Below are positions 12,431 to 22,580 of a stretch of DNA of 64,000 bases, one piece after another. A program made the position numbers and the translations under genes. Source of the DNA: Cerrena zonata (lineage: Eukaryota; Basidiomycota; Agaricomycetes; Polyporales; Cerrenaceae); assembly GCA_038087015.1 (NCBI GenBank), contig JASBNA010000085.1, positions 1-64,000 of the forward strand, written 5' to 3'. Under the pieces are notes generated by a model. That model did not search any database and was not told the origin of the DNA. It saw only the letters and a list, made by a program, of their open reading frames with translations. The first letter of the stretch is position 1. Every line of letters begins with the position of its first letter.

Positions 12431-13741
12431 TCACGATAGTATTCCCAATTGCGAAGCATCGCCAAGAATAATATTATCGATTAATCTCGTCTTTCCAACC
12501 CACATAGCACCACTCAGAATGACGGGTCTGTTTCTGCGCGGTTTGGCACCACCAGGCATGTCCCAGCTTGCCGCAGTAACGTTGTCGGAAATTATCTCGA
12601 AGCTATCTGGATCATTCATCTCGATATAATCCAGTTTGAGAGCGATTTCGGATTGTGCTGATAACAGCTCTTGAACTTTGCGTTCGACGAGACCATGGGC
12701 AGCGGTGACGGCTTGCGATTTAGTCGAACCGGATCCCCAGCTGCTCTTGGCCGCCTGAAGGGCAGCATAAAGGGTAGGAGCTGCGTGATTATACTCTGCT
12801 GGAGTAAGGTAGGCATTACGTGAAGATAGTGCAATATTGGATTTTGAGTCTCTGGATTGAAGAAAATCTCAGTAAAGAAGCCACAATAGGATATAATATC
12901 GTAACGGACCTTGCTGTAGGTACTATAAAAAGACTTTCCGGGGTGGGATGCGAGAGTAGCAAATCACGAGTCATCCGACGGAGTAGAAGTGCTTGTTGAA
13001 TGTCTTTCTGACCAAAGTACGTGCGCGATGGCTATAAATGTAATATTAGTTTGCAGTTTCCACATGAACAACCCAAACGATAGCACCTCAATGACATTGA
13101 ATAATTTTGTTACTACAGTGGCGACACCTCTGAAGAAATCGGGCCTTCGAGACCCTTCCATTTGATGGCTGTAACCTTTGACCTCTACGAAAGTACCCTG
13201 TTGCGCTGCCTTGTCCTGTGTGATACCCGAGGGGTACATATCATAGACCGAGGGTAGGAACAGTGCCGAAGGTGATCGCGAAACATTGGGAGAATCTTCT
13301 ACAGCATGCTTTAGCGATTCCAGTACCTCCAAGTCGTGGGCAAGTGTACGGGGATATGTCGTGAGGTCTTCATGAGGTGCAAATTGAGCGGGGTTCACGA
13401 ATATCGAGACGACCGTTAAATCATTCTCAACAAGCGATCTACGGACTAGAATCGCAATCGAGATTTGTTTTAAAAAAAGGTTAAAGTTACTATTACGGCA
13501 TAGCGTTAGACGGCGTACCCAATGAAACGTGTCCGTCGTGAAGAGCACCCATCGTAGCTACAAACCCCACCGACTTTTTCTCACCATAGGCCTTTCTTCT
13601 CCATTCTCTGTATGAATTCACAGCAGTGAAGATCGGGATGCTAGACGGAGGCAAAGCGGTCGTCAGGTTTGTAGACATTTCGCGACCGAAGGCGAGTGTG
13701 TTGGCCACAGTTCTATGTCTAGAGTTCAACGTAGCTAGCAT
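12431..13741 (-). CDS. PAN6: Pantothenate synthetase (pantoate-beta-alanine ligase)
   Basis: Four exons (13741-13519, 13445-13087, 13031-12910, 12851-12431) splice to 374 residues with closing phases. The enzyme joins pantoate and beta-alanine with ATP to make pantothenate, the precursor of coenzyme A. Visible signatures are VGFVATMGALHDGHVSLV (HDGH is the HIGH-type nucleotide motif), VSIFVNPAQFAP, the insertion carrying the SALFLPSVYDMYPSG segment, FGQKDIQQALLLRRM, SKSNIALSSRNAYLTPAEY and KLDYIEMNDPDSFE. The ATG at 13741 precedes about 35 extra residues rich in Ser, Thr, Arg and Asn before the catalytic core. This could be an organelle-targeting sequence, or a second in-frame ATG (at about residue 22) could be used. 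The gene lies head-to-tail with VPS9, about 180 bp upstream of the VPS9 ATG. Confidence 0.93.
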
Positions 13742-13850
13742 CGATATCACTCCTGGAGAAAGTTAGGAAAAGCATGAGTTTCGCCGACATGGTGCGAGAC
13801 TACTAGTGGGATTAGCGACAGCGTCTTACTGTGACCGGCATCAGAATCGG

Positions 13851-14550
13851 CTACACAGCGAGGGTTAACAATTTCACTTACGTGACTCACTTGCGTCTTA
13901 TAAAAGTTACTTACGTTCACTTTCGGCACTGTAAGTGAAATTTACCAAGTGAACTTGGGGCCATTCAACCAAAATTTGCACACTAACTTGTTTCTCACTT
14001 GAGAGTCTTAAGTCATTTTCAACCATTTCCCGCCTCTTTCAATACTGACTACTTGACTGTTTGTCCTTAGCATGCTGCCTCATATACATTATCGATCGAA
14101 ACCTGAACATATTCACTACATTTCGATGTATCCGAACTAAACTACCTAACAATGTCGGTTTCCTTCACTTAAGTAATATAATCTGAACATAACTCAAAAT
14201 GGGTCATATTTTCGTAAATCTATGGAAATAGCTTGCTCACATTGCGACCTATTTTTGAATTAGATCATGTACTCACCAACTCGGATACTAGTCACCTGGG
14301 TACTCAGGATGAGGGATGTGGTGAATGTTTGCTCATTGCCGGCATAACAATGCAGCAACCCCTGGTCAACATGGTGGATAAAAAAAGTTAAAACCCTCAA
14401 TTGGGGGTGTGACAACAGTGACTGCAAGTGAGTGTAAGTGAGCAAGTGAATTTTAGGTGACCGAGGCGTAAGTGAAACCAAGTTAATTCAAGTTAATTCT
14501 CGGATAACTTGCAGGCGCCAAGTGAGATAAGTGAACGGAAAAAGTAACTT
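13851..14550. mobile_element. Non-autonomous DNA element rich in AAGTGA/TCACTT words
   Basis: Between about 13875 and 14540 the hexamer TCACTT or its complement AAGTGA occurs at least a dozen times, clustered towards the two ends. TCACTT is favoured on the left and AAGTGA on the right. The ends themselves are imperfect inverted repeats: AAAAGTTACTTACGTTCACT near 13907 against the reverse complement of AAGTGAACGGAAAAAGTAAC near 14530. Subterminal arrays of a short motif are typical of hAT-like and related non-autonomous DNA transposons, where transposase binds. No transposase is encoded. Class uncertain. Confidence 0.5.
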
Positions 14551-14562
14551 TCTGCAACCTCC

Positions 14563-14842
14563 TACACAGCGGGGATAAATTCCTGCAGTGCCCAGATGCA
14601 AGAAAATAACACTGTGATAACAAATTAAATGTCTTCACAATGTTTGTTGATCAAATATTGAGAAAACATATGGCAAACATGCGGGAAATAACCAACAGGA
14701 AGAAAACATGGCAAAAACATGTCTAAAGCATGTAATCTTTTTTGAATGTTATAACGCCAAACATGTTAGAAACATACTAAGTGTTAATTTGATATTATTT
14801 CCTTGCATCCGGGCGCTGCAAGAATCGATCCCCGCTGTGCTA
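14563..14842. mobile_element. MITE, about 280 bp, long terminal inverted repeats
   Basis: The left end TACACAGCGGGGAT, followed by a TTCCTGCAGTGCCCAGATGC block, is mirrored at the right end by GGGCGCTGCA and ATCCCCGCTGTG. The inverted similarity continues inward for roughly 50-60 bp at about 85% by eye. The AT-rich interior has no coding capacity. A direct copy of the first bases (CTACACAGCG) occurs at 13851-13860, at the start of the neighbouring element, so the two structures may be nested or share transposase recognition ends. Flanking TA dinucleotides are suggestive of a TA target but offset by one base. Confidence 0.65.
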
Positions 14843-15218
14843 TGACCTTGCTACTTTCATTCATATGCCTCCCATGTAAAACGTAAGTTCAACTTTCATT
14901 ACACCTCGGACTTGTTTTGAAACCAGTTCCTCTTTGTTCATTAGCTTTAGGACGCGCTTGAAACGTAAATTTCGCCTCAGATCTAGGCTCAGCAGGCCAA
15001 AGATTGTCCGGGTGAGCTCTCACCTCGAAAACGTGGCTTTCGCGATGGTCAAAGAGCCCTGGTATCCATGGGTGGCCAGGCCATCCCTCTCGATACTCGC
15101 CAAATTGGGGTGATATCCTACCATTGGCTATCCATTTATCCCTTATGGCCTGGTTTGCTTTGACAGCGAACTCCGCGTAAAGACGAGAACAATGAATCTG
15201 GCCATCCCTCTATCCGAT

Positions 15219-15230
15219 GTATATATATCG
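15219..15230 (+). promoter_or_regulatory. TATA-like box upstream of Cys-rich protein gene
   Basis: GTATATATATCG about 165 bp before the ATG at 15392, followed by pyrimidine-rich DNA, a usual layout for fungal promoters. Confidence 0.35.
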
Positions 15231-15391
15231 ACCCATCTCTCACTTTCTAGCTCTGTCCCTCTTTCCCAGCAACGCTCCTGTCGTGTCCACGCTACTTCCT
15301 ATATTCCTTCTAGGCTTCTTCTGTGCACTCCACGTTTTCCGCTCACAAAAGGCCTTCCAACGTCCGTATTCACCGTATACTTGATCCCGAT

Positions 15392-15790
15392 ATGTGTTAC
15401 TACAAGATAACATACACTCTGTACGCCTGTGGTGCTATGGACTATGCCGCGATCACAGACAGAGATAGTGCACCACACACACTCGTCCACTGTAACAATT
15501 ACAAAAAACTACTTGAGGCGGCCAAGTTACAGGGCAAACCGGCCCCGCCCCGACGGTGCGAACTGACTGCTCCTCAAACGGACGAAGTAGAAGGTACTAA
15601 ATCGTGCTGTCACCCTAATAAATGCCCCATGGCAGGATCAACCCAGTGCGTCTCCATGTCTTTAGACATCGTACTCTTCAACTAACCAATCTTGACGGAT
15701 TATAGTCAACCTAAACGCTCCCCATCCTTGGCCACAACCCTGACACCCGATGATAAACGCTGTATTCGCGATCTCGAGAAAAAAAAGTGA
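15392..15790 (+). CDS. Small cysteine-containing protein, function unknown
   Basis: Two exons (15392-15645, 15706-15790) splice to 112 residues with closing phase. The N-terminus MCYYKITYTLYACGAMDYA has the paired-Cys start seen in many uncharacterised small fungal proteins. Further Cys and His residues follow (LVHCNNYKKL, RRCELT, CCHPNKC), so a small metal-binding fold is possible. The C-terminus after the intron is basic (TPDDKRCIRDLEKKK). There is no signal peptide, so a cytosolic or nuclear location is likelier than secretion. I do not recognise a named family. Confidence 0.65.
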
Positions 15791-16229
15791 TCCTACTGAA
15801 TTCTCATCCTATGGTCTAATTCTTCGTCAACGATTCGCTGCCATGCTCGGAATCCTCACTGACTTCGGCTGGTTTTCACTATTCTTTGGGTTTTATGTAT
15901 TCCTGGGCTATATATTTAGGAGAATCTGCATATGTTGCCATCTAATATTGTGACTTGTTATATGGTTATCCAACCCCTTTATATCATATAGAATACTGTT
16001 TTGTATAGAATGAATAACGGGTTAAACTTGTTACTCGGAGGACGCGTTGGCGCTGAAAGTGTTGACTCTGAATATGACGTAAGAGTATTCTGCAAGGCTA
16101 CCGGTATCTCTTGTCGATCGAAGTGAGGTGCTGTTTCCCTAAGACTCTCTTGTCTACATCATCTTCGTCAGGATACTTGGGTTGTACAAATAAATTCTTC
16201 GTTACAATCGCGTTATCATTGTCGTGAAA
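15791..16229. other. Short intergenic stretch
   Basis: 3' region of the Cys-rich gene and promoter of the hydrate dehydratase gene. Nothing else recognised. Confidence 0.35.
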
Positions 16230-17698
16230 ATGCCTGTATCGAAACATATTCTCGAACAGATCAAGAAGCTTATTCCCCCTCTGAATGGAACACTTCACAA
16301 AGGCCAATCCGGACGTGTCGGAGTGCTAGGAGGTGCACTTGAGTATGTGGTGGAGCCCTTGAAATGCTACGATATACTCAGTTTACAGCCCATAGTTACA
16401 CCGGAGCACCATTCTTTGCCGCCATTTCAGCTCTTCGAATCGTATGTTACTGCAGCAATCACATAATCACATTACGGCTAACGAGTTATTTATGCAGGGC
16501 GCAGATCTATCTCATGTGATCTGCTCACCTACTGCTGCCGGAGCAATCAAATCCTATTCACCGGACTTGATTGTTCATCCTATCCTTCATGAGGACCAGT
16601 AGGCTGTTGTTTATATGGTTAGCAGAAGCAACAATAATCATACTGCCGACTCTGTAGAACAGTGGATGCCCTGAGACCGACCTTGTCAAGTCTTTTATCA
16701 CGTTTACATGTACTCGTGGTAGGACCTGGTCTTGGACGGGAAGACTACATGCAAAAGTTTGCAAAGCTTGCAATTAACATTGCGAAGGATCAGGTGCGAG
16801 TTACGAATTCGATTTTCAATTTATATTTAATGGAGGCTTTTGAACTGTAGAGCATGTTCATTGTGATGGACGCTGATGCGCTATTACTCGTCGGTAATGA
16901 CCCGAGTATTGTCAAGGGCTACCGACGAGTTGTACTTACTCCCAACGTTGTTGAGTTCAAACGTCTTAGTGAGAGCGTCGTAAGTATCACAGATCAAAGT
17001 CATGTCTCAGGATGATCGTCATACAATTCATTAGGATATTGATCCTAAAACTCCTGCGGAAGAGCGAGCAGCCCTTATTTCGCGCGCATTAGGAGGAATC
17101 ACAATCGTTCAGAAGGGTGCCAAAGATATCATCTGTACCAATACTGGAACAACTAGCGAGGCAGATGCTAAACTTAGTAAAGTGAGTCTCCTTCCATTTG
17201 TAGCCAGATTGCACTCGTCCTATTTTAATGGAAAGGTGGATCCACAGGACTCCACCGAAGAGCAAGTAATCGTCGATGTTCCCGGAGGCTTAAAACGGTG
17301 CGGTGGTCAAGGTGATATACTCAGTGGCACGATCGGAGCCGCCCTCGCATGGGGCAAATGTTTTGAGGATGGAGCCTTTGGGTATGTTCATTTACGTCGC
17401 AATACTCATGACTTCAATAACATTTTTGTCTTGTCTAGGAACAAAGACATTCCTACGTCTAAGATTCCGCTACTAGCGGCTACTGCTGGTTCTATGGTAA
17501 CTCGTACAGCATCAAGAAGAGCATTTGCGAAACAAGGACGTGGTAAGCAGTATTTGTGTACTTTGGGCGTGATTTACATTAAACTATCTCTATCTAGGTT
17601 TGGTAACTGAGGATATGATCCCAGAGATTGGAGGTGCGTTTGCGGAACTATTTGGAGGTGAGGGGGAGAAAGGATGGGGTGCAGAAGTGAAATTGTAA
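16230..17698 (+). CDS. ATP-dependent (S)-NAD(P)H-hydrate dehydratase
   Basis: A multi-exon gene (about nine exons) of the YjeF C-terminal/CARKD family. After splicing it reads [117 protein letters not shown] and [19 protein letters not shown], ending in [25 protein letters not shown] is the ATP/ADP-binding signature and NVVEFKRL is a conserved family block. The enzyme repairs the damaged cofactor NAD(P)HX (S form) using ATP, acting with the NAD(P)HX epimerase. The ATG at 16230 is the first that precedes the conserved start, and the length is normal. Intron edges all fit GT..AG in matching phase. Orthologue of yeast YKL151C and human NAXD. Confidence 0.92.
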
Positions 17699-17820
17699 AG
17701 AGCATAGGAAAGGTATAACTGCGTTTGCAGGCTTCCCACTCAACAATCTACGCATAGAATTTAAATGTACATTGAAAATTCGATCCCAGAGATGGCGTTA
17801 TAAGCACCGCCTCAACATAG

Positions 17821-19398
17821 CTATGCCATCCATCTCGTCGACCACCTACTGAGTCGGTAGTGCCTTCGATTGAAATATCTCATCTCCAAACGGAGAAAAG
17901 CAAGGCGGCTGTGCTGGGATGCCTCAAATATTGTAAGGAGGTGCGCGCGGAACTCTGCATTGCAGTTGACGTTGGCAACTGCATCCTTATATGAGTTTCT
18001 ACCGTGGGGACCAAAGTAAATGGTGGCTTCCATGGGTGTAGTTGTAATTGAAGTCCAGTCCACCAAAGTAAGAGTCTGAAGGTTAGGAGTAGCGTTGAAG
18101 GCGGCCTCGAGGGCTTCCCTCGGTATACCAGAGAGAAGAACATCAGCGAGGCAAAGAGTCTTTAGACCCGAGACAGGTAGATAGGAGAGGGTTCGGAACA
18201 GAGTATCCACCATTTTCGATAAATTGGTAAACTCAAAGAGTAATTTCGCATCCCGATGCGATGAGAGTAGTTCCTCGATGGGTGGGACATCAACGTGACC
18301 TTCAACGACGATATCCAAACCATTGGGAGATGGGTATAGTACGAGTGCACCGAAAGCTTGCGGGCATTCATTAGGAAATCCACGTCCTCGAAAGACTCTA
18401 CTGATGCTCAACATACTCCGTTCTACCCAATAAGGATCTAACACGAAACGCGATCGGAGCTGGATATTTGTGTCGCACGGGATGATGAGATGTTGGAGGA
18501 CGCGTGATGTACCCAGACCGTGGTTCCGGAGGTATAGGGATGAAAGGCGGGGCAGCGTGACAAGGCTAAGCTCATCGTTATGGATCTCTATTGGTACCAT
18601 AGTATTCTCAAGGTAGAGAGTCTCGAGATTTTTCAGTCGGCTCAGAATGGCCATTATCTCGCGGGGAAGTATCATCGGATAGCCTTTGTCTCTGTTAGAA
18701 ATCCTGAGAACCGTAAGGCGGTCGGATGTAGGGAAGTGGAGGGGATCGAGGCTGAAGTTGGATATATATAACCTCTTGACGTTCGGAAGTGAGGGGCCTA
18801 TAAGGGTGTAAGGGAGGGTATCAGCGGAGTAACCCCCCGTAGATCGTCGCAAAATGATGGTTTCCAGTGCGGGCACATCTCCTGGCACCTGGACGACCTG
18901 AGTCTCCTTCGCGTCCTCCTCTACACAGCACGGTGTGATTTCGAAAACCAAACGGTGTACACGGAGGGAAACTTCTTGCATATATCGATTAAGTCGAGGA
19001 GTGTGAAGACTGTTTGGATTTATGTACAGCGAAATTTGGACGTTGTGTGGTTGCGAGCGGCGCAAGAATTCGTTTATCAATTCGGTGGAGGTCGTGGGGG
19101 TAGAGACGATGCTTGTCCAGAGGGATGGTACCGATAGGAGGATCTCGCGAATGTAGGTGCAAACTTGAGTGAGAGTGAGGTAGTCGTACAGGCAGATTTG
19201 GCGGCCGTTGACTCGTTCGCCTTCAGTGGCATCGGTAAGCACGACTCTTCGGTGACACTCCCCAATCTTCGCCCAAATTTCGTACGGTAGCTGAAGCGCG
19301 AGGCATAGACCGTTGTACTCGACTTGTTGGTTCTGTGGGAAGTTTTTGTCCTTGTCTTTGATAGACTTGAGTGGCGTCGACGAGGGGAGAGGCTTCAT
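17821..19398 (-). CDS. F-box protein with leucine-rich-like region
   Basis: An uninterrupted frame of 525 residues from the ATG at 19398. The F-box is at about residues 30-90: LQLPYEIWAKIGECHRRVVL, then YDYLTLTQVCTYIREILLSV and PSLWTSIVS. The remainder contains loose leucine-rich segments: VPALETIILR, LPNVKRLYISNFSLDPLHF, LKNLETLYLENT, LPRLSSLYLRNHGLG, GLKTLCLADVLL and TPNLQTLTLVDW. This is the typical agaricomycete F-box/LRR architecture, acting as substrate receptor in SCF ubiquitin ligases; target unknown. The open frame continues upstream of this ATG without another ATG. A GTATTT..CACTAG intron just upstream suggests the extension is 5' untranslated. Confidence 0.75.
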   Translation of the reverse strand: MKPLPSSTPLKSIKDKDKNFPQNQQVEYNGLCLALQLPYEIWAKIGECHRRVVLTDATEGERVNGRQICLYDYLTLTQVCTYIREILLSVPSLWTSIVSTPTTSTELINEFLRRSQPHNVQISLYINPNSLHTPRLNRYMQEVSLRVHRLVFEITPCCVEEDAKETQVVQVPGDVPALETIILRRSTGGYSADTLPYTLIGPSLPNVKRLYISNFSLDPLHFPTSDRLTVLRISNRDKGYPMILPREIMAILSRLKNLETLYLENTMVPIEIHNDELSLVTLPRLSSLYLRNHGLGTSRVLQHLIIPCDTNIQLRSRFVLDPYWVERSMLSISRVFRGRGFPNECPQAFGALVLYPSPNGLDIVVEGHVDVPPIEELLSSHRDAKLLFEFTNLSKMVDTLFRTLSYLPVSGLKTLCLADVLLSGIPREALEAAFNATPNLQTLTLVDWTSITTTPMEATIYFGPHGRNSYKDAVANVNCNAEFRAHLLTIFEASQHSRLAFLRLEMRYFNRRHYRLSRWSTRWMA

Positions 19399-22300
19399 AC
19401 AGTTGTCTTGTGAGGAGAGGTTTGAATTGACTTGTTCTAGTGCGACGTATAAATGTGAACAAACGGTTAAAAAGCTATCAGGCGGATATAAATACCTGTT
19501 GCAATGAGGAAATATGGAAAGGCTGAAGTTGCAGAGTGACAACGGACTCAGGAAATTTTTTGAAGGGCGCGCAAGTCAAGTTGAACCTCCACGCGCAATT
19601 CCCCGTCGCGTGTCCATCACTCGGCAACGAAAGCAGATAACACTAGAGATAGTTGAGTACCATTTCAGATAGAACGTCTTCTAGACTTTAGATACACAAT
19701 GAGGTCGGGAATATCTTGTTCAAAATCGATCCATACTATACCTTTCCCTGAACCTATAGTAGAGAGAATCGCCGCCATCCATATTGTAACCCCATCGTCT
19801 GGATTACCTTGAACATTGAGGGTAAAATACAAGTCTTGTAGTTCGCAAGGGGTACATTAAGGCTCTCTCTGACACAATATAGAGGTACCATAGCGGGCTG
19901 CCGAAACTGCACGATGTTTTGTTACAAGCATCAATACAGAATCCACTGTGCTTTCCCTTTTAAGGTACTGACTAGAATACACATCTGTCAAAGTGAGTAA
20001 ACCTCCAAAAGAATACACTCATCATTCAAGATTTGTTGGAATATCAAGTCCAAAAATGACACTTCCTGCTATGGAAGGGGTATGGTCAGAAAGAACACTA
20101 TTTTGTCAATACGTTACTAAAATATGGAGAAGTTCCGCATTGATCACACCTTCTAGACATAGTCAAATAGATCTCCCAAGGACAATATCCACAGCCTATC
20201 CTCAGTACATGGATTCATAGATGGCAGAAAACATGAAGATCTGGAAAATGTGTCAAACAAATATATTAGTCAGTTGGTATTTATACGAAATCACTTTAGA
20301 CCAACGTACACAGTGTATCTTGATAGACGAAATTATCATGCAGTCTGTATGCGATATCGTAGTAGTCAATCCCGTCTTCATGTAGCCCGCTTCCAGCCTC
20401 CAGTATCCGGAAGACAACTCGTCCCTTCGTATACTCTTCATGCACCGTTCAATCATACCACCACAGATACGATATGGGGGAGTAACAATAAAGATCTCCT
20501 GAGTCCCGGTATGTGGTCGTGTTTCATTGTGAAGCCGCAGTTACCAGGCAAACTATTGACTCGCATAGCTGGCTAGAGAGGTAGATTCCACGATAACAGC
20601 ATATCAAAAGGTAAAGCAGTAATAGGCTCGGTTACAGCCTCTAGTATTTGGAAGACAGTTGTTCTTTCATATAGACAGCAGTAATTACAGTAGCTCAAAG
20701 CCAGAAAAACGGTGATAAAAATGTATCGGGTTGGGGAAACGATCGCTGCATCAGTCGCTGTGACCGTACAACAACGTAAGTCTATACACCATGGGAGCCG
20801 AGCTTGGCATTTGTCGGTCTTTGGTTCCAAGCATGCAGCAGGAACAATCGGGATTCAGAATGGATAAACTTGAAGCTCGAAGTTGGGTTCAAGCTGAATG
20901 CGACACGGTAGTGGCAGAGATAAAGCTGCATAGCCATCGGCGCGGGGCAAAGCGCTTTCCCCGATGTTTCTTCCCGGTCCCGGTCAACGCCTACTGTATA
21001 CCACTATCGTACTCCACATAGGTCTAGGTACTATATGTATATAATACAACGAGAATAGAACCATTCACGGGGTCATGAATGTTTAAACTCTGAGCCTATC
21101 CTAACCCTTGTCCAACATACACATGTGCTTGCTTCTAGACGTGCTGTAAGCATTACCAGAGCCGGTAATCATGAAACCTTTTAAACGAACACGCTTTACG
21201 GGATTTATTCAACGAATTTCATTCAGGGACAGCCGGCAGCGAAGAAATATCTAGCATACGGACTGACTTTACTGAACACTTGCCTGGCATTCCCTGCATG
21301 TATCAAAGTTTGATATCGGAAAACACTACGCTTATCCCGACTTGCATCTCCTGACCCATCCTCGCCACTCGTCCTGTTCATGATAGCCATTCGTAGCCTT
21401 TTATACCCTCTTATACACAGGCTACCCATGACCCTCGGATATATCACGGAAACCAGTTGTTCGCCGAGGGTGCGCGGATAACCAGGTAAGATAAGTGAAC
21501 AAAAACGACGTATCGTCAGACGGATGGCCTAGCATCACAATCAATCAAAGGGATGATACGAGGACTGAATTAAAGAGCGGAAAGGTCCCATATCCCCTAC
21601 ATCACCAAGCATCGGACGACTTCGAGGAGGTTTCACGTTCGCCGAAGCTATGTGAATTGACAGTGGGACGATGTTCTGCATAGCTTCGCAGGGTTGGGAC
21701 AGTATGGAAATACAGAGCTATGAAGGATGATTGCAATCAATGATAACGACCGATGATACTGATGTTTGGCTCGAATTTTAAGAACCAGTGGTGGTCCTGT
21801 ATGAAGTCGGAGCGCTGGGACGATAGTAGAAATGAAACCGTGTATCGTCGAATACCTGATCTGCGACAAAAGAACACGAGGAAAAGACGTTCGAGGGCAC
21901 ATGTAGGAAGAACATGATTCTCTTGACCAATTCATTTGAGTATCATCAAAAACAAAGATGTAATACGAGAAGGTTGAGAAAGAAACGCATTCTGCACGAG
22001 GCGCTTGTTCTGAGTTTCGACCTGCATTGGATAGATAAACACAATATGTCAAGTCAAGACGTGAAAAGATGTCTTTGTCTAGAATTGATCTAAACCAATA
22101 CGAGAAGATCATCCCCACCGGAGGACCTGTCTCTGGGTCGCTGGCAGGATGTTATTGTCGGGTCTGGCATAACCTTGAAAAGTCTTGTATGGCGTCAATT
22201 TGAAATAGGGTGAACCACAAGAGCCGACATGAATGGAGAAAGGAAAAGAACTTGGAGCATAGCACCAACTCGAGGAATGTAAATCGCAGAAGTGGGATGC

Positions 22301-22480
22301 CTGCCAGTACCGGTAATGCACGTTGCAAAGGTGAAAATGAGGGAAATGCATACGACTTGGGGAAGCGAGCCAATGGGAGGCAAGAAATTGAACCGGAAAA
22401 GGAGATGTACCCAAATCGTACCACCTCCATCTAGAAAAATGCGCTTGTCCGACAAAAATATGATGCGAACCTCGTCCCAT
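19399..22480. other. Three kilobases without a convincing gene
   Basis: Open frames are short, conflict between strands and show no family signature. A short internal similarity exists: a segment near 20390 (GCCTCCAGTATCCGGAAGAC) resembles one near 20640 (GCCTCTAGTATTTGGAAGAC), suggesting an old local duplication or decayed transposon. The minus-strand frames at 21648-22480 looked too low in coding character to call. Confidence 0.35.
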
Positions 22481-22484
22481 TCAC

Positions 22485-22505
22485 GTTTTATATTACATAT
22501 AAAGC
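22485..22505 (+). promoter_or_regulatory. TATA-like region of HMG-CoA synthase gene
   Basis: TTTATATTACATATAAAGC about 80-95 bp before the ATG, followed by C/A-rich leader DNA, as in strongly expressed fungal genes. Confidence 0.4.
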
Positions 22506-22580
22506 ACTGTCTTCAGTTGCATTCCATCTATCCTTAACACCACCACGTCCCCTCCACCAGCCACCCTCCAATTCGACAAT

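Noticed and set aside
21648..22480. Overlapping minus-strand frames of 156 and 123 codons
   Set aside because: Composition resembles noncoding DNA, no conserved block, and they fall in the HMG-CoA synthase promoter region.
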